A DNA stretch of 64,000 bases from Colias croceus. Lineage: Eukaryota; Arthropoda; Insecta; Lepidoptera; Pieridae. Position 1 is the first letter of the stretch; each line of letters opens with the position of its first letter. Below, piece by piece: positions 39,830 through 52,300 of the stretch. Position numbers and translations under genes: made by a program. Location: the NCBI RefSeq assembly GCF_905220415.1, contig NC_059538.1:9982001-10046000 (forward strand), in the 5' to 3' direction. Below the pieces are notes generated by a model. That model searched no databases. It was not told the DNA's origin and saw nothing but the letters and a program-made list of their open reading frames with translations.

Positions 39830-39991
39830 TCTATATATTATAATGTAAAGCTGAAGAGTTTGTTTGAATGCGCAAATCTCAAAAATTACTGGAACGATTT
39901 CATAACTTCTTTCAACTTTCAAAATGTACGTGACCCCTAAAATTATATATTGTATGGTGTACCACAGGCAAAGCTGGGACAGACCGCTAGT
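39830..39991 (+). mobile_element. Helitron-like element, family 4
   Basis: Begins TCTATATATTATAATGTAAAG and ends aaagctgggacagaccgctagt. The 134-codon reverse frame over this area overlaps it and is not a gene. Confidence 0.5.
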
Positions 39992-40181
39992 AAATAATAG
40001 AACATAACTTAAGTATCTACAATTGAACCAATTGAATAATACTTCATTGAACATTTTCTTCAAGTTTATAGTGAAAGAAGAAGCTGAATAAACAGTAAAC
40101 TTTCTAGAAGCATTACATAAAACATTTAACATATTTAATACAAATAAATTTGCCTCCAAAAAGATTCCATTCAATGTATTG

Positions 40182-40400
40182 ACCGCCTCCTTGGTACAGT
40201 GGTTAATTGACGCGTGAGCGTAGAACCAAGGGGTCCTGGGTTCGATTCCCAGTGGAGAGGACGAAAAAAAATGTCTTGGTCTGGCAGGACACAGCTGAAG
40301 GCTGATTGATCCCTGTCCCTAAAGAAAATCGATCAGTGAAACAGATGTATAATGCATCTGCCCCTTACCCCACTAGGGGACATGGGACTTCACTTTTTTA
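40182..40400 (+). mobile_element. Second tRNA-derived SINE family
   Basis: The head gaccgcctccttggtacagtgg has an A-box-like part and a B-box-like ggttcgattccc at 40239-40250. The body has gtctggcaggacacagctga and ctgccccttaccccactagg. It does not fold as a working tRNA. A worn copy lies at 53085-53300. Confidence 0.7.
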
Positions 40401-41118
40401 GTAATTAAGTTAGTACGATAAAATCTTTTACCGTTGAAAAATATTTACTGAACTATTTCAAAGTTTTTCTATCTGTAAGCACTCCAACATATTGACAAAC
40501 ATGCTCTATTCAATATTTACATAGGATTGGATAAATACAAATAACAATAATTTTATTCTTAAGTTCATAAAGAAATTATTTTTGAAGTAGATGTTATATC
40601 ACATTGAAGTTGTGATTTGAGGCGAGGTGATTTTATTTATGAAATATATTATGTATTAATTATTATGTACTCAAGTAATTAAATTGGAGTGAAGAAGCGT
40701 TGAGACCGCTGACACATATTTTCGTTAATATTAAATTAATAAGGGAAGTTGCGTTCTGACAACGAAAAAATAAATATCAGTCTTTTGATTAATACATCAA
40801 TTCTTTAGTTAATTTACATGTCATTCATATCTTTTGATGTAATCTTGGATCAAGCTTGGATCTTATCAACATTAATTCATTAATATTAGTCAAAGAGTGA
40901 CTTCAAAAAATAAACAATATTATGATTAATTTATGTCAACTAGGTTTTTCCACAAAAATAAACTTGTCAGTGATTTTCGTGGAAGCAGGCTATAGTAATT
41001 CAACATAGAATAACTGTGTAGTAGTCATTTTGTATTCTCACTAGTAATTTGTATTTGCATTAAAACAAAAATTAAACTAATTATTTCATATAATTTTCTA
41101 TGTAGTATTTTGTTCAAT

Positions 41119-43325
41119 ATGCGGGTACATGATAAGTCGATGGTAGAGAGTGAGATGCACGCATGTCTTCGCCACACCATGAGACTGTCCCGATGGGCTG
41201 GAGTGTTTTGTGTGTCTGGCTTGGACAAACCTACAGTCCGTGATTTACGGTATTGAATGCATTTTTTGTAAATTCCTATTATATTATAGTATCGATCATC
41301 CTATCCAGCATTTAAATGTTTATGCTGATAACACCTGTTTTGGTGAAAGTTGTTTTTTTTTTATCAAATAATATTAGTATAGAATGATATAATATAGCCT
41401 TCAGAAATTGATATAAGAACATAAATATCGATTTTCTTTTACATTTCAATGCCGTTTTATATAAGAACTATTGGTACGATTTTATGATAAAATCTACAAT
41501 TAGTTAACTTAAGTTTTTAACGGATAAAATAACATTTCCAAGATAAAACTTGGTAAAATTATTTAAAAGTTCAATACATACTGTCTTAATCTTAACGTGA
41601 AATTAAGATTTAAATTAATCTTTATTTACAGATGCAATGTGAAGTCGATTTATTTCTTACTGAATATCATTTCGCTCATAGTTCAGTTTATTCTAATGGT
41701 GACGTGTATGGATCGTATGACATATAAGTTTAATGTTAATTTTATTAGTAAGTATTTTTAATGGTAATAATGTTTACATTCTTATTTTTATTTATAAAAT
41801 TTCTTAATAATTTTAATGATAAAAGTATATGTACACTACTTGAAAATGTGTCTTGAAGCTCTAAAAAATAAATAAATTTTCATATTGAATTTAAATAGTA
41901 AATTTGAAAAATATGTAATGACGATTTTAAAGTGCTAGTTCTAGAAGAAGTCTAATTGAATAAATAAATGACTTTGAGTTTGAAATAGGTTTGGACTAGG
42001 TATAAATCAGCGCAAATTAACTGAAAAATAAGATTTTACGTCAGTTTTATGCAAGCTGTGAGTTTGACCATATGAATACAGTTGCACAGAATTTAAAATT
42101 TGGTATTCAATGGCTCAAGACCGTTTTGTGTAGTGCGGACATTTGCGATGTCAACTGCACAGTACACACCAAGTGCACACTGTATTGACTTTTGGTAGTC
42201 TTGAGTTTTCAAGCAATTTCCTGGGTTTCTATAGTTACTTCAGATAGTAGAAGCGAGCTTGCCCCTAAGCTAACTCGGAATTTGGAAGTGTGTGAAACCT
42301 TCAACCGTAAAATTATTCAGGACTATATTATTCTTAAATCTTAGTATATTATAATGCTCGATGATTGTAATTTGTTACAATTTTAGCCATATAATTGTTG
42401 TTATAGCAAAATTGAAATAAGTACATTATAGTTTGTTACTTTCCTTTTCTTTACCTTAATAAGCGTAGACCGTAAGTACCTACCCCAAAAATTTACAATG
42501 TTTTTTCACCTTTATGTATAAATTTTCTTTATGTTTTTGTATATTATGTTAACATATTATCTTTCAGCAATGTTCATGTTCTACCTAACGACGACTATTA
42601 CTACGTCATTTCTATTAAAACTAGCGTGGGATTGGCCGACATTAATAAAGAGAACTACGATGATTGAACAATGCTTTGCTCCGATCCGTACTACGAGGAA
42701 TAATCCTCGCAAATTTTTGGCTGTTTCGTGTTTTGTCACAGTTATGGCTATAGGTAAGATTTTATAGTTACAGTAAATAAAGAATACGCCTTTGATATTT
42801 TTTTTATGAAAGGAAGCGTAAAGGGTATTTAAATTTTAATTATAAGCAGTTTGAGATTTATCTTTTGGCGTTGATGTCTTTGTTATAAATGAGAAACCAT
42901 TTAAATGTAAGTTCAAATATAAATATTGAACAAGTAAAGTAACAAATTATTCAGTGCATTGTATTCATTGTGTGCTATATTAACAACAAAATACCACCCT
43001 ATGAAGTATAAATTAATGATTTTCATGTAAAATACAAATATATTAAAAGTCACCGTTTGCAATAGTTAATAGACATATTTTTGCTAGTGCATTCGACAAA
43101 GCGGTTTCAATAAGATCCTCTAGCCATAGTTTTCAGTCGGAACTTATATTTCATTTTTCTGATCCTACCCTTATCTCCTTTCTGCAGGCTTCAAGCTGTA
43201 GTCCTTCATTCACCCTACATAATGCCTTGATTTTGAAACAAATAATTCGTCGTAAAAATGATAGGTTGACTTTTAAGTATCGAAAGATATAGGATTTGCT
43301 TGTATTTCATGCATAGTAATATGTA

Positions 43326-43359
<34 letters not shown>

Positions 43360-46300
43360 CTTTTAAGTGGGGAAATCTTGACGACGCCCAATAGGACGTC
43401 GGCGCCGGATCGGGTCCGCGTGAGGATCCCTCTCGCGAACCCGCTCCGCCTCCTCTTTCCGCGAGATCACGTCCTCAGAGAACGTGATCACCGCGCGCCA
43501 GGATCTGTCGCTACCCACCATTGCGCGAACAATGGAGGGCAGAGAGAGATCCGACCCAACGACCGCGACCAAGCGAGCACGAGGCTCGGCCCACGCGGGG
43601 CACTCGGCAAGAGTATGATCTGCCGTGTCCTCCGGGCAGGCGCACCAGTGGCAAGCCATGCTGGGCTCCCTCCTCGCGACTTTACACAGATACCGCCCGA
43701 AGCAACCGTGCCCGGACAGCACCTGCGCAAGGCGGAAGGTTATTGCCCCATGCCGCCTGTCGCACCACTCCTGCAGCACCGGTCGAATCGCTGCGACCGT
43801 CCGCTCTCCAGCGCTGGGCTCTTCGAGCCGGCGTTCCCACTCTCGGGACCGCCGTTCGGCAGCCTCAGCCCTCCACTGCTCAACCTCCTCATAGGGTGGG
43901 TTGATCCCAAGCGACTTGGACGCCGAGACGCGGCGATACACGTCCGCAAGCATCTCGGCATCCAGTTCCCACGGGGGCGTCCCGGCCATCACGCACGCTG
44001 CCTCAAATGACACCGTGCGGTACGCCCTCACTACCCTAAGTGCCATGACCCGTTGCGGTCTCCGCAGGAATGGTCTACTACGGGCGCTTAGGGCATCTGC
44101 CCAGATGGGGGCCCCATAGAGGGCCATGGAGCGGATTACGCCTGTATACAACCGGCGACACCCGCCCCTAGCACCCCTGAGGTTCGGGAGCAAACTTCCC
44201 AGTGCCCCAGCCACCCCTACAAGTCGGGGGGCGAGGCGACGGAAGTGCTCCACGAACTTCCATCTGCTGTCTAGCACAATGCCAAGGTACCGCATTGTGG
44301 ATCCGACCTTGATGGGAACCCCGCTCACCCGGATCTCCGATCCAGCGCTGTGCAGCCTTCGACGGCCGGGAAAGAAGATAGCCTCCGACTTCTCCAGCGC
44401 CACCTCGAGACCTAGCTGCCGAATGCGACATACCACATCCGCCACCCCCGCAGCAGCCAGGAGAGCTGCTTCGCTGTACGAGGCACCGCGCGCTGTCACC
44501 AGGGTATCGTCCGCGTAACAGGTTACGCCGATACCTGGGAGATTTGCGGCGCGCAGGACCCAGTCGTATCCAATGTTCCACAGGAGCGGTCCGAGGACTG
44601 AACCCTGTGGAACACCGCACGACACCTCCCTCTCGCTCCATCCATCTCGAGTAGGGTACGCCACAGCCCTGTCCGAAAGATATGATCGCAATAGGCGCAT
44701 CATATATTCCGGAACGCGGTGAAAGTGGAGAGCGTCTACAATCTTGTCCCATGGCAGGGTGTTGAAGGCATTGGCGATGTCCAAAGACACCGCCAGAACA
44801 ACCTCACCGTCCTCAGTTGCACTCTCCACTGTCGCCCTCACACGCGATATGGCATCGAGCGTGGACCTACCTCGGCGAAAGCCAAATTGATTGTTGCTGA
44901 GGTCCGGGCCTATTCCCTCTAAATGGTTGACGAGGCGAGCTGCGAAAACGCGCTCAAAAAGCTTGCTCACCTCGTCAAGCAGTACGATTGGCCTGTAGGC
45001 AGTGGGCGAGTTCTGCGGGCGCCCATCCTTCCTCAGCAGGACCAAGTTCCCCGTCTTCCACCTGCGGGGAAATTGGCCCCGCCGAAGGCAGGCTGAAAAT
45101 AGCTGCTCTACTCGGGGTCCCAGAGCCTCCATCGCCAGCACCCAGGCTCGACCAGGGATTCCGTCTGGGCCTGGGGCGGTGTTCTTCTGCTTGAGCCGCC
45201 CCACCGCTGTCTCCACTTCGTCGCGGGTGACATCCGGAACAGATGTACCTGCGGAGTCTTCCTGTTCATCAGACGTCGCCGCCGTTATAAAGGCATCTCT
45301 TCCCCTTTCTGGGAACAGGGTTACTACAATCTGTTCCAGTAAGCGAGGCTCGAGGGACCGAGACAGGGGTGGGGCCCACGGGCGAAGCTTCTGCCTTACC
45401 CGCTTGTACGGCCGACCCCACGGTTCTCGGTTCAGGCCCTCAAGCATCTCGTCCCAGGCCCGGTCCTTGGCGCTACTGATTGCCTCCTGTAGAGCGGTCA
45501 CGCACTCCCTATAAGCAGCGTACAGTCGCGTTTCCTCTTCCTCATCGCGCCATCTCCGCCGCCGGTGTCTAGTGTACGCCCGCCTCGCAGCCACACAGGA
45601 GGTGCGCAGCTGGGCGATTTCGGCAGACCACCAGTACATCCTGCGTCTGCGCGGAGTTGAGCGGGCTCTGGGCATAGATGCATCGCAAACCTGCACCATG
45701 GCGTTTGCCAGCCATGCTGCTTCTTCCTCGACCGAACCGTCCTGGGGCGTAGGTATCCACGACTGCACTATGGCAGCCTCGATCAGAAGATCCCTGTCGA
45801 GGCTCCGAAGTGCCCAGCGCGGACGCCTTTCAGTCGGGGGAGACCAACTGGAGGCCATCGAGGGCGCAGAGATACTGAAGCGAATATACCGATGGTCCGA
45901 CAGCGTCTCCACATCGGTAACGACCCTCCAATCCTCGATTCGCCGTGCAAGGGGGGGGCTGGCAAACGTGACGTCAACGATGGATCCACCCCTTTGCCTA
46001 ACACAAGTTAGTTCAGACCCACGATTAAGAACTGAGAGATCGGCTGCAACTGCCCAGTCCTGTAATACCGCTCCCCGCGCATTCCTCACCGAAGACCCCC
46101 ATGCCATTGACTTGGCATTGAAATCTCCGGCCAGGAGTATAGGCTGGGGACGGGCGAGTTCAATCAGTTCCCCCAGCTCTGCCAGAAACTGCTCGAACTC
46201 GTCCAGTCCGCGGTTGGGAGAGAAGTATACTCCAACCACTGTGTACCCTCTGATCGATGCCGAGACGCAACCTCGCCGCCGGGCAACTCGATCCATGACA

Positions 46301-49300
46301 GCACCCCCCTGCGCCACCAACGTCACCAAGCCATCCACGTCCCCCGCCCAGTTATCCCGGGGAGGTACCGAGTATGGCTCAGCTACGACCGCCACATCTA
46401 TCATCCACTCCGCCAGACCCTGGAGTAACAGGTCCTGAGCTCTGGCGCAGTGGTTGATGTTGGCTTGAAGAAAGCGGAGAGCCATCACTACGTCTCCATT
46501 CCTTCTACCACCACGGGCGCCTCAGATGGCGCAGGGCCTGAACGCGATGCGACTACCGGGCCATCGCGCCTCTGGCCTCCTCTCTTCCGCTTTGGGGCTT
46601 TGCAGGCCGGGCCCCCGAGCCGGTGTCCCGCGGGCAGTTTTGCATCGGCGCAAAGAACACAATGAGCAGCTGCCGTGCACCCTGCAGCCTTGTGCCCATT
46701 TTCGCCACATCGGTAACAGACATTGCTTCGGTCTGTGGGCGACGAGCACATGGCCCTAACGTGTCCCACCTCCAGGCACCGGAAGCAGCGTTGCGGCTTC
46801 ACTGCACCGAGCGAGACCCCCGCGGAGATCCATCCAACAAGGATGCGCCCAACCTGCGCCACCTTTTTTGCAGCAGCAACTGGGCAGCTCACCCACGCCG
46901 TGGTGGAACCTCTCGATCCCACGCGCAGACCACTACACTTAACCTGGTCAGCGGGGCACTCACCCACCCGGGAGACCGCAGCTGCAACTTCCTCGGCAGC
47001 CACCGAATCATCCAGACCAGTGACCCGCACCTCCGCGCACTTTACCGGTCTGGATACCTTTATGGTATCCTCGTCCCACACCTCACGTAGCCTACTAGCA
47101 AGGGCGTCCGCCTCCTTCGCACTTGTAGTGCCCGGAATTTCCAAAATTCGGGCCCCAGTCGCGGCACGCTTAAAGCGTAGGGCGCTGACACCGATCTCCG
47201 TGAGGTCGATCTTTTGCCGGGACCCAGCCATTACAGAGGCGTACGTGACCCCGCGCGCCTCCGCACCCGGCTGCAGGGTTATGACTACAGCCGAGGACGA
47301 GGGAGAGCGGAGTTTAGGAGCCCTTTTTCCTACTTTAGCCTCCGCCTTGCTTTTCTTCCTCTTCTTCTTCCTCTCCACTAGAGTCCACCCTTGCTTAGGC
47401 GGTTGCTGCTGGGGAGCGGATGACGTAGACGGGGCAACCCTTTCGGGACGCCGCTCCGCCTTCTTTCCTTCTTTTCCTGGATTGGCCTTTGGGGCCAGAC
47501 CGGTACCCACAGGCTGTGCAACAGCCCGCGTTTCGCCCTGGTTTTTATTCACAGCCTTGGCCCTCTTAGAAGCCTTTGAAGGCGGGAGTTGAGGGAAGTC
47601 CTCGGTTAGCACTTGGCTAACCGCCATCCCCCCAGTCCTATCATCCGCCGCCAGTGGCGGCCTCACGCGCCTTTCTGGAGGTAGGCGTTCCTCCAGCACA
47701 TCCAGTCGGGCGTTAACCATTTCTCCAACCTGCCGCATGATGTTCGCGGTCAGTTCAGAGTCCGCCTGCTGCTGCTGCGCGCGCTGCGCATGTTGTGCGC
47801 CCCCAAGCGCGGCTTTCATCTCCGCCATCTCCTTGCGGAGGGCTGCAATCTCCCCACGCAGCCGAGTGTTGTCGGCCTGGAGCCGCCGTGTGTCTTCGGA
47901 GGCGGTGCGCTGCACAAGTAGTGCTACCGCCTCTTGGATCGCCTCCGACGCAATAGTAATATGTACCTAATAAATATTGATAAATAATAAGTATTCGCTT
48001 CTAATTCGATAGTTTTTAATCGAGTTATGTGTAGGCTCTACCTTGTGGAAAATATAGTTATTCTCACTAGTTTATTTAAATAATTACCTAATTATTTAAA
48101 TGAGTTATGAAACACTTAAGGGTTTTTCTTTAAGGTTGCTATTTTGTTTTCAGTTGAACATGCTCTTTGCGTGAATTTTCGGATTCAGCACGTAATGCTT
48201 TGTCTAGGGGAGACCAGAGTGGATGCTAAATTGTTACAAAAATATATATCTGAAACATTGTCACTTATATTCCAATATACTGCACCAGATTTGTGGAAGA
48301 CTGTTTTGTATGAGGTGAATCATTTAATGTACTAGTCAATACATATAATAAATTTTTAAGTATATTTTTAGTAAATATATGAAAGTATAAAATTTTAGAA
48401 AACTCTGAACTCTCACGTCACGTTAGTCAACTAATTTATTTTTTTTGACATTAATAACTATATGTTTATGGAATATAATATGTATATTCAGCCATAGAGT
48501 AGTGTGTACTAGTAAGTTATGAGTAATTGTTATTGTTATTTCTATTTACTACACCGTACGAAATATGATCTAAATTCGAACTACCTATAATTATTAAAAG
48601 AAATACTAAAAAGTTATATCAAAGTTAAAGTACACCTACAAATAAACGTAAGGAATATCACCAAAATAATTGTAAAAATTCAAAATATTCATATTTTCAG
48701 ATATTCGATTTCCAAGCGAGTTTTGTGTGGAATTTCACGGACGTTATAACAATGTGTGCGAGCATGTACCTCTCATCTCACTTCAGAGATCTCAATGGCT
48801 ATATTGAGAAGGAAACAAAGCGGGTAACATTTTATGGGATAAAACTTTTTATAAAAATGTCACTGAGTTTCTTGTTGGTTAAATGTAAAGAATTATATGT
48901 ATCATACTTATTTATACAAATCACGTCAATTCGTCCGCGTCGCTCCGTAGTCGCTCAATTACCTGGGTACTTGAGAATTCGTTTAGAAATAATACATAGT
49001 CTTAAGATGAGATATTTAAAAATTAATTACATCAAATACATACATATAAGTTATTCCTAGAATTCATAATAGATAACAGTAAATTTATAAACATGAAATT
49101 ATTTTCTTATTGAATCTGAGATAGACATGAGATGTACCTATCTAATGAGCGTATACTACGTATTTGCTTATCATTATTCGAATCAGGAGCATGTTCTTTT
49201 ATAATCATGAGGAAAAAGGCTTGAGAAAATTTTCTTGGTATTCGCTGGATATAATTTACTACAGTTACTCTGAAATTTGATCAAGACTAGATACTTCTTA

Positions 49301-52300
49301 TTCTCTTTGGACTCTTTGTTTCTTTGAACGTGATATTTATATTATTTTTGATATAAATAATGTTTTAATAAATAAACAATAAAAAAATTTCAAATGACCA
49401 CAAAATCGAAGGCGATTGAATTCTACATCGATCTTTGCTTTGCTTGTTAATTAATCTTATTTTATTATTGACGTGACAACGTCTTATAATTCGATAGAGC
49501 CGCCTGTACGCACGAAAAAAACATGACTCATGCGGCGTTACCTCGCTCTGAGGCGTTCCATGTAAGGCTTGAAGTGCGAGCGAGAGCGCGGAACGAACGA
49601 CAAAGAAGCACAATCGGACGTTGTCACGTTCAACTATAGTCAGTAAACCGACTTTACAGACAACCAATTTTTTTTCAGGGATCCCCAAATTGGGCACAGA
49701 TACGTATACATTACTCGTATTTAGTGAAGTTGGTGAATGTGGTTGACTCAAAGCTGTGTTACCTGATTCTTCTGTCTTATTTCTCCAACGTTTACTACAT
49801 TTGTAACCAGATGTTTTTTGCTACTAAGTATGTTCTTTGAGGATTTATTTATCTTTATCATTAACTAGCTTGTAGCTTCATAAATTATTTTTAACTAGCT
49901 TACCGCCCGCGGCTCGCCCGCTTTCTCTAAAACCTAATAAATTATATACTAAAACCTTCCTCTTGAATCACTCTATGTATTAAAAAAACCGCATGAAAAT
50001 CCAATGCGTACCTAGTTTTAAAGATTTAAGCATACTAAAGGACATAGGGACAGAGAAAGGGATATTCTTTAACCTGTACCAAGTAATATTTCGAATAAAG
50101 AGATTGAAAAGGTGGACATGTTATATATTAAAATTATTAACTTATCGTCGTTTATGAATAGGACTGTCTGGTTTATCTAAAATATGCATATTAAAATATG
50201 TAGTTTTGATAATTACACAGAGATTGGGTATTTCAAATATTATTTTTGTGGTATTTTGCTTTCAGTCGTTTCGTCACATTGGCAGATAGTGCTTGCAAGC
50301 AAGAAGCAATAATACGGTGAGTATTTCGTATTAACAAGAGTAAGTATTAGAATGATATTACAACTCAGGTAGCCGGTAGGTATGGAAGGTTTCATCAGTG
50401 AAGAAATTTAAAATTTTTCAATCTTAATAGGCAATATTCACACGTGTAAAGATATTTCCTAAATTATATTATATTAAACGAATATTATCAATCGTGACAC
50501 AGTATTTTTGAAATTCATATTTTTATAACCCGCTTAACTTCGTGGTGTCAATTCTAACAAATATATTTTATCTTCGAGCTCTATCTCTATATAATAATTT
50601 GATTAGCTTCGACACAGTAGTTCAGCCTCAGAGGCGTGACAGACAGACTAACAGAATTTTTAATTTTAAACAAACTTTTTTTATACCCACTATTGGTATA
50701 CTAAACGCGAAGGAACTTGTAGTTTTGCATACACTGATCACGAAAAAAATACTTAAACGACAAAATGACGTCAAAAATTTTTTGCTAAATTTTTCCTGAA
50801 AATCCATGTTTTCTTCTCTAGCTTCGCGCAGCATTTTGTCTATGAAAACATAATCTTAAACGATAGCTCACGTGCTGGTGGCAAAGTTGGGCGGGTTGCT
50901 TGTTATGGGTGTACACATAGAGTTTGAAGAATTCCTCTATTTGAAAAAAAAAAATGCGTCTGGAATATTATAAGTATTTTTTACAAACTCAGCGTATGCA
51001 AAACTATAACCTCCTTTGAGCTTAGTATACCAACTGTGGGATACCCTGTATACGTATTTCATTGTAAATCCTTTTCCAGGACGATCAATAGCAAAGCATA
51101 CAAGATATACTATATATACTCATTCATCTTCCTATTGCATCGATTCTTCATGATGTCAAGTTTTGCTGTGAACGTTAATATAGAAGCTCTTAAACCTTTA
51201 AAAGCATTGCGTGATGTGCCTTCAGAAGAATACAATGTAGAGGTTAGTTCATACAATGTGGATAGCTTGGCTTCTCTTGGCCTAGTGAGTGTGGATCAAG
51301 GTTTGTTCTTGTGTTACATAGGTTAAAACTATGGACATACCTAACATTTAAAATTCATCTTACATGTGATTTTTCTTAATTAAAACAATAATTAATAAAC
51401 CTAATAAATATAAACTTAATAATGTACTTAGAATCAGATTCGCCGCTTGCTGGAAAATCCCTGATTCTTCAGCCTTTGGGGCCCTCGAGCCTAGGGCCCC
51501 TTCGAGTCCAAGCGGAAAATCTTGATCGAACTGAACTTTCGTCAATTTCTACCTATCCAAAGTTAATACTATGTTGCGATTTAGTCATTGGGTTTAGTTT
51601 TATAACATTCAAATGAGATTCTTTTAAAAAATATTACGTGGCATTTGAACGCACGTCTTTCACCTTGCCGGTAAGAGTTAGTCATGAGGTTTTTTATACT
51701 AACTCGTGGCCCTATTTTTTTATTCACCACTGGGCCCTTGTTACCTGGCTACGTCACTGTATAATCCAAAACAGACGATCAACGAGTAATAGTGTGTCAG
51801 TGACAGAGCAGCAGATTGGAGTCACAGACCGTTATGTGGTTACAATTTCAGAGAAAGAATTAAGGACAATCTAGTAGGCCATGGTGGGTATGGCCGCCTA
51901 GATTTTGGTGCATTGTCGAATACAACAAAATTGTTATTAATTATGTTAATAATATTTTATTGAATTATTTTATTATATTAATTATATTGTATATCAATGT
52001 TTCTATAACTAAAAATATTCTCTGATGGTGACTGATTTTAATAATAGAAAAACTTATTTTAGGATTTGTATGCATCCCTTGGATTTCTCATGAATTTAAA
52101 AATAACAATTTCAAAGTACGAATAGGTATATTAATTATTGTTAATTATTACAATCTTACAAATCTTTTTTTAGTAAATCTTAATATTGCAATAGCCTATA
52201 ATAATATAATAATGTTTTATATTTAAACAAAAACCAACATACAAACTTGATAGCATAATTTCTTAGGTCCATTTTTATCTGACCCATTATTAATTTGTTC

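Larger units (their letters stand above)
43328..47952 (-). mobile_element. R1-clade non-LTR retrotransposon, recent, 5'-truncated
   Basis: Antisense insertion in Gr C intron 3. Identical 16-bp target duplications lie at 43313-43328 and 47953-47968 (atagtaatatgtacct). The 3' end is a run of 32 T on this strand (a poly(A) tail), only three bases from the ORF2 stop, so there is essentially no 3' UTR. The 5' end is open within ORF1, showing truncation. GC content is far above the surroundings. The target is neither rDNA nor TTAGG telomere repeat, so it does not follow the R1/SART/TRAS site preference. Confidence 0.92.

Noticed and set aside
39770..40174. 134-codon reverse open frame with hydrophobic stretches
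   Set aside because: Overlaps a Helitron-like insertion, AT-rich composition gives the apparent hydrophobicity, and no receptor motif is present.
40182..40262. Possible tRNA gene
   Set aside because: A- and B-box-like parts are present but no cloverleaf or anticodon arm can be drawn and a SINE body follows.
43300..44010. Open frames on the + strand across the R1-clade LINE (also 45572-46438 and 46723-47592)
   Set aside because: Shadows of the GC-rich ORF1 and ORF2 on the reverse strand.
50542..50834. Overlapping frames of 85 (+) and 68 (-) codons in Gr C intron 7
   Set aside because: No domain, no paralogue match, AT-rich; intronic noise or an unclassified repeat.
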